A stretch of DNA of 64,000 nt from Pseudoflavonifractor sp050943825 (GTDB lineage Bacteria; Bacillota; Clostridia; Oscillospirales; Oscillospiraceae). Within the stretch, counting starts at the first letter, position 1. Every line of letters begins with the position of its first letter. Below the pieces are notes generated by a model that was not told the origin of the DNA, did no database searches, and saw only the letters and a list, made by a program, of their open reading frames with translations. Below, one piece after another: positions 24,458 through 32,980 of this stretch. The stretch is taken from assembly GCF_050943825.1 (NCBI RefSeq), contig NZ_JBMNPX010000001.1, positions 124,001 to 188,000 of the forward strand, in the 5' to 3' direction. Made by a program: the position numbers and the translations under genes.

Positions 24458-24503
24458 TGTATGCCGGACCCGGGAACGCCACACAGCCGGAAACCGGCAT
24501 ACA
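24458..24503 (+). promoter_or_regulatory. Inverted repeat abutting the stalk-protein ribosome site
   Basis: TGTATGCCGG (24458-24467) and CCGGCATACA (24494-24503) form perfect 10-bp arms, ending one base before AGAAAGG. As RNA it would place a hairpin against the ribosome site; as DNA it could be an operator between the divergent genes. Confidence 0.6.
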
Positions 24504-24522
24504 AGAAAGGATGAACCCGCAC

Positions 24523-25566
24523 ATGAAGCAAAGAAAGACCTTCCTGTCCCTCCTCCTGGCTCTGGCGCTCTGCCTGAGCCTGTCCGTCCCCGCCCTGGCA
24601 GGTGGCAGCCTCTACGACATCGAAATCCTCTACCGGGACGGGACCCTCGTGGGCTGCTATGTGGACGAGAGCGCCAGCGGCGACGGCTGGAGCTACGACA
24701 GCGCCACCCAGACCCTCACTCTGAACGGACTTGACTGCAAAAACGTCTATTTCTCCGTCTATTCCGGAAATTCCGACAACTGGACGCTGTGCCTGGCGGA
24801 CGGCAGCGTCAACAAGGCCGAGCAGCTGGGCCTGTCCACATTGAGCAACGGAGAACACATCACCATCACGGGCACCGGCTCCCTCATCCTCCAGGGAAAT
24901 AAACGGAGCGCCGTGGACTTCCATCTCAGCGGCAGCGACTCCTCCCTCACGTTCCAGTCTCCCCTCACCATCACCGGCGGCCCCAATGACGGCGACCGAC
25001 TGCCTCTGACCGGTGTGAAGGACGGAGATTATCTCGTCTACCAGACTGCCGATGGTGAGAAGGCCCGTTACGCTGTCATTGCGCCTGACGGTGCATCCGT
25101 GCCCGAGACGCCTGAACAGCCCGCTGTCAACACCGCCTACGCCACCCCCCGCCCCATCCTGGTGAACGGCCAGGCCGTGGACTTTGACGCCTACATGCTC
25201 AAGGACGCCAACGGCAACGGCACCAACTATCTCAAGCTGCGGGACGTGGCCCACGTGCTCAACGGTACTGCCGCCCAGTTCAACGTGGGCTGGGACGGCG
25301 CCGCCGGAGCCATCACCATCACCACCAACGCGGCCTACACCACTCCCAACGGCTCCGAGATGTCCACCCCCTTCTCCGGCGACCAGAGCTACACGGAGAA
25401 CCAGGCCTCCGTCCTGGTGAATGGCGTCAAGACTGACCTCCACGCCATCACCATCACCGACGCCTCCGGCGCGGGATACACCTACTTCAAGCTCCGGGAC
25501 CTGGGCGAGGCTCTGGGCTTCGCTGTCGACTGGGACGGCACCTCCGTGGTCATCAACACCCCCTGA
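24523..25566 (+). CDS. Secreted protein with copper amine oxidase N-like stalk repeats
   Basis: Signal peptide MKQRKTFLSLLLALALCLSLSVPALA with a clear AxA cleavage site, a Gly/Ser/Thr-rich beta-type region (about residues 27-195), then two half-repeats. The first has ILVNGQAVDFDAYML and YLKLRDVAHVL; the second has VLVNGVKTDLHAITI and YFKLRDLGEALGF, ending in VDWDGTSVVI. This is the stalk domain seen in many clostridial surface proteins. The start at 24523 gives the cleanest signal peptide; ATG at 24511 is an alternative but lies directly on the ribosome site. It is divergent from the kinase operon and is a plausible target of it. Confidence 0.75.
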   Translation: MKQRKTFLSLLLALALCLSLSVPALAGGSLYDIEILYRDGTLVGCYVDESASGDGWSYDSATQTLTLNGLDCKNVYFSVYSGNSDNWTLCLADGSVNKAEQLGLSTLSNGEHITITGTGSLILQGNKRSAVDFHLSGSDSSLTFQSPLTITGGPNDGDRLPLTGVKDGDYLVYQTADGEKARYAVIAPDGASVPETPEQPAVNTAYATPRPILVNGQAVDFDAYMLKDANGNGTNYLKLRDVAHVLNGTAAQFNVGWDGAAGAITITTNAAYTTPNGSEMSTPFSGDQSYTENQASVLVNGVKTDLHAITITDASGAGYTYFKLRDLGEALGFAVDWDGTSVVINTP

Positions 25567-25581
25567 ACGCCCCACAGCATA

Positions 25582-25620
25582 AAACGGCCCTGCCGCAGAA
25601 CTTGCGGCAGGGCCGTTGTT
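25582..25620. terminator. Bidirectional terminator
   Basis: AACGGCCCTGCCGCA-GAACT-TGCGGCAGGGCCGTT, a 15-bp perfect stem between the convergent stalk-protein and queA genes. Confidence 0.9.
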
Positions 25621-25625
25621 GCGTT

Positions 25626-26657
25626 TTAACAGATAAACATGGCGTCGCCGAAGGAGAAGAACCGATACTTCTCCCGCACCGCCTCCGCATAGGCGTTCAG
25701 GATGTTCTCACGGCCGGCCAGGGCGGAGACCAGCATCACCAGGGTGGACTCGGGCAGGTGGAAGTTGGTGATGAGGCAATCCAACACCTTGAAGCGGTAG
25801 CCGGGGTAGATGTAGATGCTGGTCCAGCCGGCGCTCTCCTTCAGGGTGCCGTCCTCGGCGGCCCAGCTCTCAATGGTCCGGCAGGAGGTGGTGCCCACAC
25901 AGATGACCCGGCCGCCGTTGGCCCTGGTCTCGTTGATGATGTCCGCCGTCTTCTGGGAGATCATGCAGTACTCGGCGTGCATCTCATGGTCTGTAATGTT
26001 CTCTTCCTTTACAGGCCGGAAGGTGCCCAGGCCAACATGGAGGGTCACATAGGCCAGGCGCACGCCCATGGCCTCAATCTGCGCCAGCAGCTCCTTGGTG
26101 AAGTGGAGGCCGGCGGTGGGGGCGGCGGCGGAGCCAACCTCTCGGGAGTACACGGTCTGGTACCGCTCCGGGTCGTTGAGCTCCTCCTTGATGTAGGGCG
26201 GCAGAGGCATCTTGCCCAGCTGCTCCAGAATTTCAAGGAAAATTCCCTCGTAGTGGAATTCAATCAGCCGGTTTCCGCCTTCCACCTCCTCCAGCACGTC
26301 GGCGGTCAGCAGGCCGTCGCCGAAGGAGAGCTTGGTTCCCGGCTTCACCTTCCGTCCGGGCCGCACCAGGCACTCCCAGACCTTGTTGCCCCGGTCGATA
26401 AGCAACAGTACCTCCACCGCGCCGCCCGTGGGCTCCCGGTGGCCCAGCAGACGAGCGGGCAGCACCCGGGAGTCGTTGAGCACCAGGCAGTCGCCGGGAC
26501 GGAGGAAGTTGGGCAGCTCATAGAAGTGGTGGTGGGAGGTCTCCCCCGTCTCCTTGTTGAGCACCATCAGCCGGGAGCCGTCCCGCCGGTCCAGCGGCGT
26601 CTGGGCAATCAGCTCCTGGGGAAGGTCGTAGTAAAAATCAGATGTTTTCAGTTCCAT
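25626..26657 (-). CDS. queA: S-adenosylmethionine:tRNA ribosyltransferase-isomerase
   Basis: Transfers and isomerises ribose from SAM onto preQ1-34 tRNA to give epoxyqueuosine. The family start FYYDLPQELIAQTPLDRRDGSRLM, LNDSRVLPARL (near residue 60), AAPTAGLHFT (near 180) and TNFHLPESTLVMLVSALAG (near 295) are all present. 343 residues, typical. It follows the SpoIID-like gene by 48 bp on the same strand. Confidence 0.96.
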   Translation of the reverse strand: MELKTSDFYYDLPQELIAQTPLDRRDGSRLMVLNKETGETSHHHFYELPNFLRPGDCLVLNDSRVLPARLLGHREPTGGAVEVLLLIDRGNKVWECLVRPGRKVKPGTKLSFGDGLLTADVLEEVEGGNRLIEFHYEGIFLEILEQLGKMPLPPYIKEELNDPERYQTVYSREVGSAAAPTAGLHFTKELLAQIEAMGVRLAYVTLHVGLGTFRPVKEENITDHEMHAEYCMISQKTADIINETRANGGRVICVGTTSCRTIESWAAEDGTLKESAGWTSIYIYPGYRFKVLDCLITNFHLPESTLVMLVSALAGRENILNAYAEAVREKYRFFSFGDAMFIC

Positions 26658-26705
26658 GCTCTTGTTGTTCCCTGCTTTCAGATTGAAAATAACACGCCGG
26701 TTTCC

Positions 26706-28364
26706 TTATCGGATTTCCACGCCGGTGTAGTAGAACTTCAGAATGTCCACATAGGTCTTCCCTGCCTGGGCCATGGCGTAGGCACCCCACTGGCTCATGC
26801 CCACGTTGTGGCCGTAGCCGGTTCCGGTGAAGGTGAAACTGCCGCCTGTGGAGCCGGAGGAGGTCAGCACCTCTGTGCCGCTGCCGGTGATGACATAGGG
26901 CGTACCGCTGATGGCGGACACATTGCCGCTGCCGTCAATGGCGTAGGCCCCCGAGACAGAGGACAGTGTTCCGCCGTCCTCGTTGACGTAGTAGCTCCCG
27001 CCGCTTCCGCCAGTGACGGTGAACCGGGGCGACTTCACCCCCAGGAAGATCCGGCAGTTGTCGCAGCCGGTGATGGTCCAGCTACTGCCCTTTGTATCCG
27101 TAAAGGTCAATGCCCTTACATTTCCCGTGGCCGTGTATTCTGACACCCGCACGCTGGCCAGCGTACCGCAATTACGGCCGGAGGCCCGCAACTTGGCGGC
27201 CAGCTCATCGGCGGTAAAAGTGTAGCTCCAGTTGTAGCCGGAAATTTTGCTGGCCACCGTGGCCTCCCAGGGGTCCGTGACACCAACTAAGTAGGGCAGG
27301 TCGCCGCCCCAGACGTTCTTGGCGCTCTCCGTAGCGCCGCCGTCCGAGGAGAAATAATAGGTCTCCGCAATGGAGCCGTTGTACCATACGTACTGGCCCG
27401 ACGTCTCCTGGGCTGCCCGGTATGTATTGTCGTTGACAGAGCCTGCGCCGGGATAGGCCTGGCAGTGGGTGGTGGCGCACAGGTCAAAACCGCTGGAGGT
27501 GTGGCGTCCTGTGCAGGAGGCGGCGTAGCTCCGGGCGGTGACCGCCTGGGCCTTCAGTGCCTCCACCGGCCAGGAGGGGCTCATCTCCTGGGAGATGACG
27601 CAGTTGATGTAGTCCTCACGATCCACCACATTGACCACCGTCAGGTTGCCGCCGTTGATGCGCTGGTAGCGGAACCCGCCGTAGTACTTCCGCTTGGCGT
27701 ACCAGGTCAGGGTCTTGACCGAGTTGTCCAGTCCGGGCATCACGCCCAGAGACAGGGACGAGCCGCCGTCAAACTGAAAGAGAATGGTGCTTGTGCCCGT
27801 CTTGACCACAGACACGCCGTAGCTGCTGGTTCCGGTGACCGTGGCACCAGAGACGCCCAATGCGGTCAGGGCTGTGTTGGCCTCCTCTGAGGTAAGGTAC
27901 GACCCCATCCGCACGGTATAGGTCCCGTTGGTCCAGGCGGGGAATCCGCCGGACACGGTCGCAGCGGCGGCGGAGGCCTCTTCAAAGGTGGTGTAGGTGC
28001 CGGGCAGTTGGATGTGGTAGCAGCCCACGGCGATGGAAGAGGTCTGGGTGTCCGTATAGCCGCTCAGGCCGGTGGAGAGCGGTCCGTACCACACGTTCTG
28101 GGTCTTGACAATGGAGATACCGGTCTCTGTGGTGTAGCCCAGCTGGACAAAGTTGAGGCTGTCATCATAGTAGCCCAGCCGATAGCCGCTGCCAGTACTG
28201 TTGAGCAGGTTGGCGCCTGGAACAGCGTCAGTGCCGTAGGTCAGCCCGATGCGGATGCTGGCGCTCATAGGGATGCTGGCCGCCTGGGCAGCTGAGGGAA
28301 GGGCGGGAAGGGTCAGCGCGGCTGCAAGAGCCAGCGTGGCAAATTTCATCAGCGTTTTTTTCAT
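26706..28364 (-). CDS. Secreted SpoIID/LytB-domain protein
   Basis: 552-residue exported protein. The signal peptide (KKTLMKFATLALAAALTLPALPSAAQA) is followed by an SPOR-like region (about residues 40-190). The SpoIID domain begins near YRINGGNLTVVNVVDREDYINCVISQEMSPSWP and carries the conserved Glu of SQEM, ALKAQAVTARSYA and a closing GYGHNVGMSQWGAYAMA. SpoIID is a lytic transglycosylase acting on denuded glycan during engulfment; a longer, more diverse paralogue like this may act in cell-wall turnover instead. GGAG precedes the ATG at 28364. Confidence 0.88.
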   Translation of the reverse strand: MKKTLMKFATLALAAALTLPALPSAAQAASIPMSASIRIGLTYGTDAVPGANLLNSTGSGYRLGYYDDSLNFVQLGYTTETGISIVKTQNVWYGPLSTGLSGYTDTQTSSIAVGCYHIQLPGTYTTFEEASAAAATVSGGFPAWTNGTYTVRMGSYLTSEEANTALTALGVSGATVTGTSSYGVSVVKTGTSTILFQFDGGSSLSLGVMPGLDNSVKTLTWYAKRKYYGGFRYQRINGGNLTVVNVVDREDYINCVISQEMSPSWPVEALKAQAVTARSYAASCTGRHTSSGFDLCATTHCQAYPGAGSVNDNTYRAAQETSGQYVWYNGSIAETYYFSSDGGATESAKNVWGGDLPYLVGVTDPWEATVASKISGYNWSYTFTADELAAKLRASGRNCGTLASVRVSEYTATGNVRALTFTDTKGSSWTITGCDNCRIFLGVKSPRFTVTGGSGGSYYVNEDGGTLSSVSGAYAIDGSGNVSAISGTPYVITGSGTEVLTSSGSTGGSFTFTGTGYGHNVGMSQWGAYAMAQAGKTYVDILKFYYTGVEIR

Positions 28365-28404
28365 AGGAAACTCCAAATATCTGGGATAGCCGCCATTCCC
28401 TGTA

Positions 28405-28433
28405 TTGACAGGGCAAAGCGGTTGTGATACTAT
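28405..28433 (+). promoter_or_regulatory. asd-dapA-dapB promoter
   Basis: TTGACA (28405-28410), 17-bp spacer, TACTAT (28428-28433). It places the transcription start about 20 nt before the lysine riboswitch. Confidence 0.75.
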
Positions 28434-28454
28434 TTTCAAAAATCAACTGAATCA

Positions 28455-28633
28455 CTGCAAGATAGAGGTTGCGGTTTTCAAAAGTAGCGCGGTGAGGGCT
28501 CCGTTGGCCCGGTGACCCGCGTCAAAGGGAAAACCGCCGAAGGAAATGCGGGTACGGAACCGTCTTTCCTGGGCGCCGGGCACATCAGCCCTGCGACTGT
28601 CGCCGGTCCTCCGGCGGAGTGCTGTCTGCTTTT
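28455..28633 (+). promoter_or_regulatory. Lysine riboswitch (L box)
   Basis: Conserved L-box blocks occur in order: GATAGAGGTTGCGG, TTCAAAAGTAGC, the GGTGAGGGC region, AACCGCCGAAGG, CTGGGCGCCGGG and the closing GGAGTGCTGTCTGC that pairs with the first block as P1. A Rho-independent terminator follows about 40 nt later. It sits directly upstream of the lysine pathway genes asd, dapA and dapB, which fits transcription termination when lysine is abundant. Confidence 0.92.
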
Positions 28634-28673
28634 GTAGTGCCGGGGACGGTGACCGTCTCTGACATTATAGTAC

Positions 28674-28712
28674 AAAATCAGCCGGTATGTAAACCCGCTG
28701 ATTTCTTTTTTT
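28674..28712 (+). terminator. Riboswitch-controlled terminator
   Basis: AAATCAGC-CGG-loop-CCG-CTGATTT followed by CTTTTTTT; the expression platform of the lysine riboswitch, 118 nt before asd. Confidence 0.8.
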
Positions 28713-28830
28713 ATTCTGAGATATTTTCAAAGTGACAGCGACTCATTTTGTTTTCCCTACCGAATCTGGTCTTAAATCGGCCGGAGCCGGAATAGCATAA
28801 AGTTAAAAGAGAGCGATGGAGGTCCTGAAC

Positions 28831-29922
28831 ATGAAGCAGTACAAAGTAGGCGTCATCGGCGCCACCGGTATGGTGGGCCAGCGTTTTGTCACCCTGATGG
28901 AGCATCACCCCTGGTTCAATCTCACCGTTGTGGCGGCCAGCGGCCGCAGCGCCGGCAAGACCTATGAGGAGGCCATCGGCGACCGCTGGGCCATGGACAC
29001 TCCCATGCCCGAGGAGGCCAAAAAGCTGGTCGTCATGAACGCCCAGGAGGACGTGGACAAAATCGCCGCCATGGTGGACTTTGTCTTCTGCGCGGTGGAC
29101 ATGAAGAAGGACGAGATTCTGGCCCTGGAGGAGAACTACGCCCGCCACGAGTGTCCCGTCGTGTCCAACAACTCCGCCAACCGCTGGACCCCCGACGTGC
29201 CCATGGTGGTGCCTGAGATCAACGCCGACCACATCCGGGTCATCGAGGCCCAGCGCCGCCGTCTGGGCACCACCCGCGGCTTTATCGCCGTCAAATCCAA
29301 CTGCTCCATCCAGAGCTACGTCCCCGCCCTGCACCCCCTGAAGGAGGCCTTCGGCCTCAAGCGGGTGCTGGCCTGCACCTATCAGGCTATCTCCGGCGCG
29401 GGCAAGACCTTCAAGACCTGGCCCGAGATGGTGGATAACCTGATCCCCTACATCGGCGGCGAGGAGGAGAAGAGCGAGAAGGAGCCCCTGAAGGTGTGGG
29501 GCAAGCTGGAAAACGGCGTCATCGTCACCGCCGACTCCCCCGCCATCACCTCCCAGTGCCTGCGTGTGCCCGTGTCCAACGGCCACACCGCCGCCGTATT
29601 CGTGGACTTTGAGCACAAGCCCACCGAGGAGGAGATCAAGGCTCTGTGGGCGTCCTACAAGGGCCGCGCCCAGGAGCTGGACCTGCCCACCGCCCCCAAG
29701 CAGTTCATCCACTACTTTGAGGAGCCCGACCGTCCCCAGGCCAAGCTGGACCGGGAGCTGGAGGGCGGCATGGCCATCTCTGTGGGCCGTCTCCGTCCCG
29801 ACACCCAGTACGACTACAAGTTCGTCTGCCTGTCCCACAACACCCTCCGGGGCGCTGCCGGCGGCGGCGTGCTGCTGGCCGAGCTGCTGTGCGCCGAGGG
29901 CTACATCGAGCCCCGCGCCTGA
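28831..29922 (+). CDS. asd: Aspartate-semialdehyde dehydrogenase, archaeal/fungal type
   Basis: NADPH-dependent reduction of aspartyl phosphate to the semialdehyde, the entry to lysine, diaminopimelate, threonine and methionine. Rossmann GATGMVGQRF (near residue 11), SNNSANRW (near 112) and the catalytic Cys in VKSNCSIQ (near 156) are visible. 363 residues with these motifs match the archaeal/fungal branch rather than the usual bacterial one. GGAGG at 28818-28822 selects ATG 28831 over the in-frame ATG at 28816. First gene of the riboswitch-controlled operon. Confidence 0.94.
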   Translation: MKQYKVGVIGATGMVGQRFVTLMEHHPWFNLTVVAASGRSAGKTYEEAIGDRWAMDTPMPEEAKKLVVMNAQEDVDKIAAMVDFVFCAVDMKKDEILALEENYARHECPVVSNNSANRWTPDVPMVVPEINADHIRVIEAQRRRLGTTRGFIAVKSNCSIQSYVPALHPLKEAFGLKRVLACTYQAISGAGKTFKTWPEMVDNLIPYIGGEEEKSEKEPLKVWGKLENGVIVTADSPAITSQCLRVPVSNGHTAAVFVDFEHKPTEEEIKALWASYKGRAQELDLPTAPKQFIHYFEEPDRPQAKLDRELEGGMAISVGRLRPDTQYDYKFVCLSHNTLRGAAGGGVLLAELLCAEGYIEPRA

Positions 29923-29958
29923 TTTCTTACCCATCCCGACTTTGAGGAGGTCACATCT

Positions 29959-30846
29959 ATGAGAGAGCCCGTCTTTACCGGCGCCTGCACCGCGCTGGTT
30001 ACCCCTTTTGACGACAGCGGCGCCATCAACTACGACGCCTTTGCCGCCCAGATTGACGCCCAGATTGCCAGCGGCATCGACGCCCTGTGCGTCTGCGGCA
30101 CCACCGGTGAGAGCTCCACCATGAGCATCCGGGAGCACATTGCCGCCGTGGAGTTCTGCGTCAAGCACGTCAACCACCGGGTCAAGGTCATCGCCGGCGC
30201 CGGCAGCAATGACACCACCGCCGCCGTGTACCTGTGCCAGCACGCCCAGGATTCCGGCGCCGACGCCCTGCTGCTGGTGACGCCCTACTACAACAAGTGC
30301 TCCCAGACCGGTCTTATCAAGCACTACGAGTATATCGCCGACCGGGTGGAGCTGCCCATCATCCTCTACAATGTGCCCTCCCGTACCGGCGTTTCCTTCG
30401 CCGCCGAGACCTACAAGATTCTCTCCGAGAACCCCCGGTTCAACGGCGTCAAGGAGGCCAGCGGCAACTTCTCCCTGCTGGCCCACACCCGCTTCCTCTG
30501 CGGGGATGACTTCTACATCTGGTCCGGCAACGACGATCAGGTGGTGCCCATGATGAGCCTGGGCGCCAAGGGCGTCATCTCGGTGGCCGCCAACATCGTC
30601 CCCAAGACCATGGTGGAGATGAGCCACCTGTGCCTGGACAACGACTTTGCCGCAGCCTCCAAGCTCCAGGTGGAGTACATGGACCTCATCGACGCCCTCT
30701 TCATTGAGGTCAACCCCATCCCCATCAAGGCCGCCATGGACCTGATGGGCATGAAGGCCGGCGGGCTCCGCCTGCCCCTGTGCGACATCTCCCCCGCCCA
30801 CCTGGAGACCCTGCGGGCCTCCATGCAGCGGATGGGTCTGCTCTGA
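29959..30846 (+). CDS. dapA: 4-hydroxy-tetrahydrodipicolinate synthase
   Basis: Condenses pyruvate with aspartate semialdehyde through a Lys Schiff base. CGTTGESSTM (near residue 44), YNVPSRTG with the catalytic Tyr (near 135) and the Schiff-base Lys in GVKEASGN (near 163) are present. 295 residues. GGAGG precedes the ATG, 36 bp after asd. Confidence 0.96.
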   Translation: MREPVFTGACTALVTPFDDSGAINYDAFAAQIDAQIASGIDALCVCGTTGESSTMSIREHIAAVEFCVKHVNHRVKVIAGAGSNDTTAAVYLCQHAQDSGADALLLVTPYYNKCSQTGLIKHYEYIADRVELPIILYNVPSRTGVSFAAETYKILSENPRFNGVKEASGNFSLLAHTRFLCGDDFYIWSGNDDQVVPMMSLGAKGVISVAANIVPKTMVEMSHLCLDNDFAAASKLQVEYMDLIDALFIEVNPIPIKAAMDLMGMKAGGLRLPLCDISPAHLETLRASMQRMGLL

Positions 30847-30872
30847 TTTTATCCGGAAAGGGACGTTGAATT

Positions 30873-31643
30873 ATGCTCCGAATTGGCATTTCCGGCTGCA
30901 ACGGCCACATGGGCCGGGTGGTGGAGGACATCTGCCGCTCCGCGCCGGACATTGAAATCGCCGTGGGCTTTGATATCCTGGGCAACAGCGACCGGGACTT
31001 CAAGGTATGCACCTCCCCTGCCGAGTTTGAGGGCGAGGTGGACGCGGTCATCGACTTCTCCAGCCCTGCCGCCCTCCAGGGCCTGCTGGACTTCGGCACC
31101 ACCCGCAAGGTCCCCCTGGTCCTGGCCACTACCGGCTACTCCCAGGAGCAGCTGACCGCCATTGATGAGGCGGCTAAGCTGGTGCCCATTTTCCGCTCCG
31201 GGAACATGTCCCTGGGCATCAATGTGCTGCTGGAGCTGGTGCGCCGTGCGGCCTCCATCCTGGGCAGCGACTATGACGTGGAGATTGTGGAGCGGCACCA
31301 CCACCGGAAGGTGGACGCCCCCAGCGGCACCGCCCTGATGATCGCCGATGCCGCCGCCTCCGCCCTCCCCTACCAGCCCCAGTACGTCTATGAGCGGCAG
31401 TCCGTCCGCAAGCCCAGAGACTCCCACGAGATTGGAATCTCCTCCGTCCGGGGCGGCACCATCGTGGGCGACCACGAGATCATTTTCGCCGGACGGGACG
31501 AGGTCATTGAGCTGCACCACTCCGCCCAGTCCCGGGAGGTCTTTGCCGCCGGTGCGGTCAAGGCAGCCCGTTTCCTGGCCTGTGTGGAGAAGCCCGGCCT
31601 CTATTCCATGGCCGATCTGGTGGCTGCGGCAGGACTGGATTAA
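30873..31643 (+). CDS. dapB: 4-hydroxy-tetrahydrodipicolinate reductase
   Basis: Reduces the DapA product to tetrahydrodipicolinate for diaminopimelate and lysine, and via dipicolinate for spores. Nucleotide-binding GISGCNGHMGR at the N-terminus, ATTGYS near residue 88 and the signature EIVERHHHRKVDAPSGTA near 143 with catalytic His and Lys are visible. 256 residues. Last gene of the asd-dapA-dapB operon. Confidence 0.96.
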   Translation: MLRIGISGCNGHMGRVVEDICRSAPDIEIAVGFDILGNSDRDFKVCTSPAEFEGEVDAVIDFSSPAALQGLLDFGTTRKVPLVLATTGYSQEQLTAIDEAAKLVPIFRSGNMSLGINVLLELVRRAASILGSDYDVEIVERHHHRKVDAPSGTALMIADAAASALPYQPQYVYERQSVRKPRDSHEIGISSVRGGTIVGDHEIIFAGRDEVIELHHSAQSREVFAAGAVKAARFLACVEKPGLYSMADLVAAAGLD

Positions 31644-31754
31644 ATCTTCAACTTTTTGTTCTCCATATGTACGGACGAAAATACGGCCATTCTTCCCTCT
31701 TTCCCCATAGTTTGCCCTGTTTTTTGTCCAGTTTATCTTTCTTTGAAAAAATGC

Positions 31755-31783
31755 TTGCATTTTCCCACAGTTTCTGTTATTAT
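31755..31783 (+). promoter_or_regulatory. rpmB promoter
   Basis: TTGCAT (31755-31760), 17-bp spacer, TATTAT (31778-31783). Confidence 0.65.
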
Positions 31784-31833
31784 ATCAGTCGATGCTTTGT
31801 AAGCAAAACCTGACGAGCGAGGAGGTTTAGCGA

Positions 31834-32022
31834 ATGGCCAAGTGTGAATTTTGCGACAAGGGCGTTGTGTTCGGCATTCAGGTGTCCCACTCTCACCGCC
31901 GCACCAACCGTCCCTGGAAGCCCAACGTGAAGCGTGTTAAGGCGATCGTGGACGGTGCGCCCAAGCACGTCTATGTGTGCACCAGATGCCTCCGTTCGGG
32001 TAAGGTCACCCGCGCCGTGTGA
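31834..32022 (+). CDS. rpmB: 50S ribosomal protein L28
   Basis: 62-residue large-subunit protein. The start MAKCEFCDKGVVFG and SHSHRRTNRPWKPN are family hallmarks. CEFC near residue 4 and CTRC near 50 make this the zinc-binding (C+) form, not the zinc-free form often induced under zinc limitation. Stand-alone gene with its own promoter and terminator. Confidence 0.96.
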   Translation: MAKCEFCDKGVVFGIQVSHSHRRTNRPWKPNVKRVKAIVDGAPKHVYVCTRCLRSGKVTRAV

Positions 32023-32038
32023 TTCTCTCTGAACTGAG

Positions 32039-32073
32039 AAAAGGCCCCTGCGCTTAAGCGCAGGGGCCTTTTT
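32039..32073 (+). terminator. Terminator after rpmB
   Basis: AAAAGGCCCCTGCGC-TTAA-GCGCAGGGGCCTTTTT, an almost fully paired hairpin. Confidence 0.92.
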
Positions 32074-32094
32074 GCACCCTTCTTTCCTGTTATG

Positions 32095-32137
32095 AAAAGA
32101 GCCTGGAGCACAAAAAATGTGCTCCAGGCTCTTTTTC
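32095..32137 (-). terminator. Terminator after folD
   Basis: AAAAAGAGCCTGGAGCAC / GTGCTCCAGGCTCTTTTT type stem with a 6-7 nt loop, ending at the folD stop. Confidence 0.88.
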
Positions 32138-32980
32138 TTATTTCCCGTGGACCTTCGCCGCGGTGAGGGTATTCTCCAGCAGCATGACCCGGGTCATGGG
32201 TCCCACGCCGCCGGGCACCGGGGTGATAAAGGAGGCCTTCTCCTTTACGGCCTCGAAGTCCACGTCGCCGCAGAGCTTGCCTTCCTCGTTCCGGTTCATG
32301 GCCACGTCGATGACGGCGGCCCCCTCCTTCACCATGTCGGCGGTGATGAGGCCGGTCTTCCCCACTGCCGCCACCAGGATGTCGGCCTGGCGGGTGATTT
32401 CAGCCAGGTTGGGGGTACGGGAGTGGCAGATAGTCACCGTGGCGTGGCGCTGGAGCAGCAGCATAGCCTGAGGCTTGCCCACGATGTTGGAGCGGCCCAC
32501 CACCACCGCGTGCTTCCCGGCGGGGTCAATGCCGTACTCGTCCAGCATGGCCATCACGCCGGCCGGAGTGCAGGGCAGGAAGGTGTGCTCCCCAATCATC
32601 AGCTGGCCCACATTGTAGGGGTGGAAGCAGTCCACGTCCTTGCCGGGGTCAATGGCGTTGAGCACCGCCTTCTCGTCAAACTGGGCAGGCAGAGGCAGCT
32701 GGACCAGAATGCCGTCGATGTCCTCCCTGCCGTTGAGCAGGTCGATGAGCTCCAGCAGCTCCTCCTGCCGGGCGCACTCGGGAAGAGCGTACTCCTCGCT
32801 GTAAATGCCGCACTCGGCACAGTCCTTCTTCTTGTGGTTGACGTAGATGCGGGAGGCGGGATTGTCCCCCACGATGATGACGGCCAGACCGGGCCGTTTG
32901 GAGAGGCGCTCCACCTCTTCCTTGATTCTGGCCTTGCACTTGGCCGCCAGGGCCTTTCCGTCAATGATGGTCGCTGCCAT
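32138..32980 (-). CDS. folD: Methylenetetrahydrofolate dehydrogenase/cyclohydrolase
   Basis: Bifunctional one-carbon enzyme that interconverts 5,10-methylene-, methenyl- and 10-formyl-THF. The first signature lies near residue 40, with YVNHKKKDCAECGI carrying the catalytic Lys; DGILVQLPLP is near 80, PCTPAGVM near 135 and the NADP loop GRSNIVGKP near 160. 280 residues from the ATG at 32980, which overlaps the end of lgt by 20 bp. Confidence 0.95.
   Translation of the reverse strand: MAATIIDGKALAAKCKARIKEEVERLSKRPGLAVIIVGDNPASRIYVNHKKKDCAECGIYSEEYALPECARQEELLELIDLLNGREDIDGILVQLPLPAQFDEKAVLNAIDPGKDVDCFHPYNVGQLMIGEHTFLPCTPAGVMAMLDEYGIDPAGKHAVVVGRSNIVGKPQAMLLLQRHATVTICHSRTPNLAEITRQADILVAAVGKTGLITADMVKEGAAVIDVAMNRNEEGKLCGDVDFEAVKEKASFITPVPGGVGPMTRVMLLENTLTAAKVHGK

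Noticed and set aside
28711..30801. Minus-strand open frame of about 700 codons
   Set aside because: Antisense to asd and dapA, low-complexity composition (Gly, His, Val, Leu) and no ribosome site.
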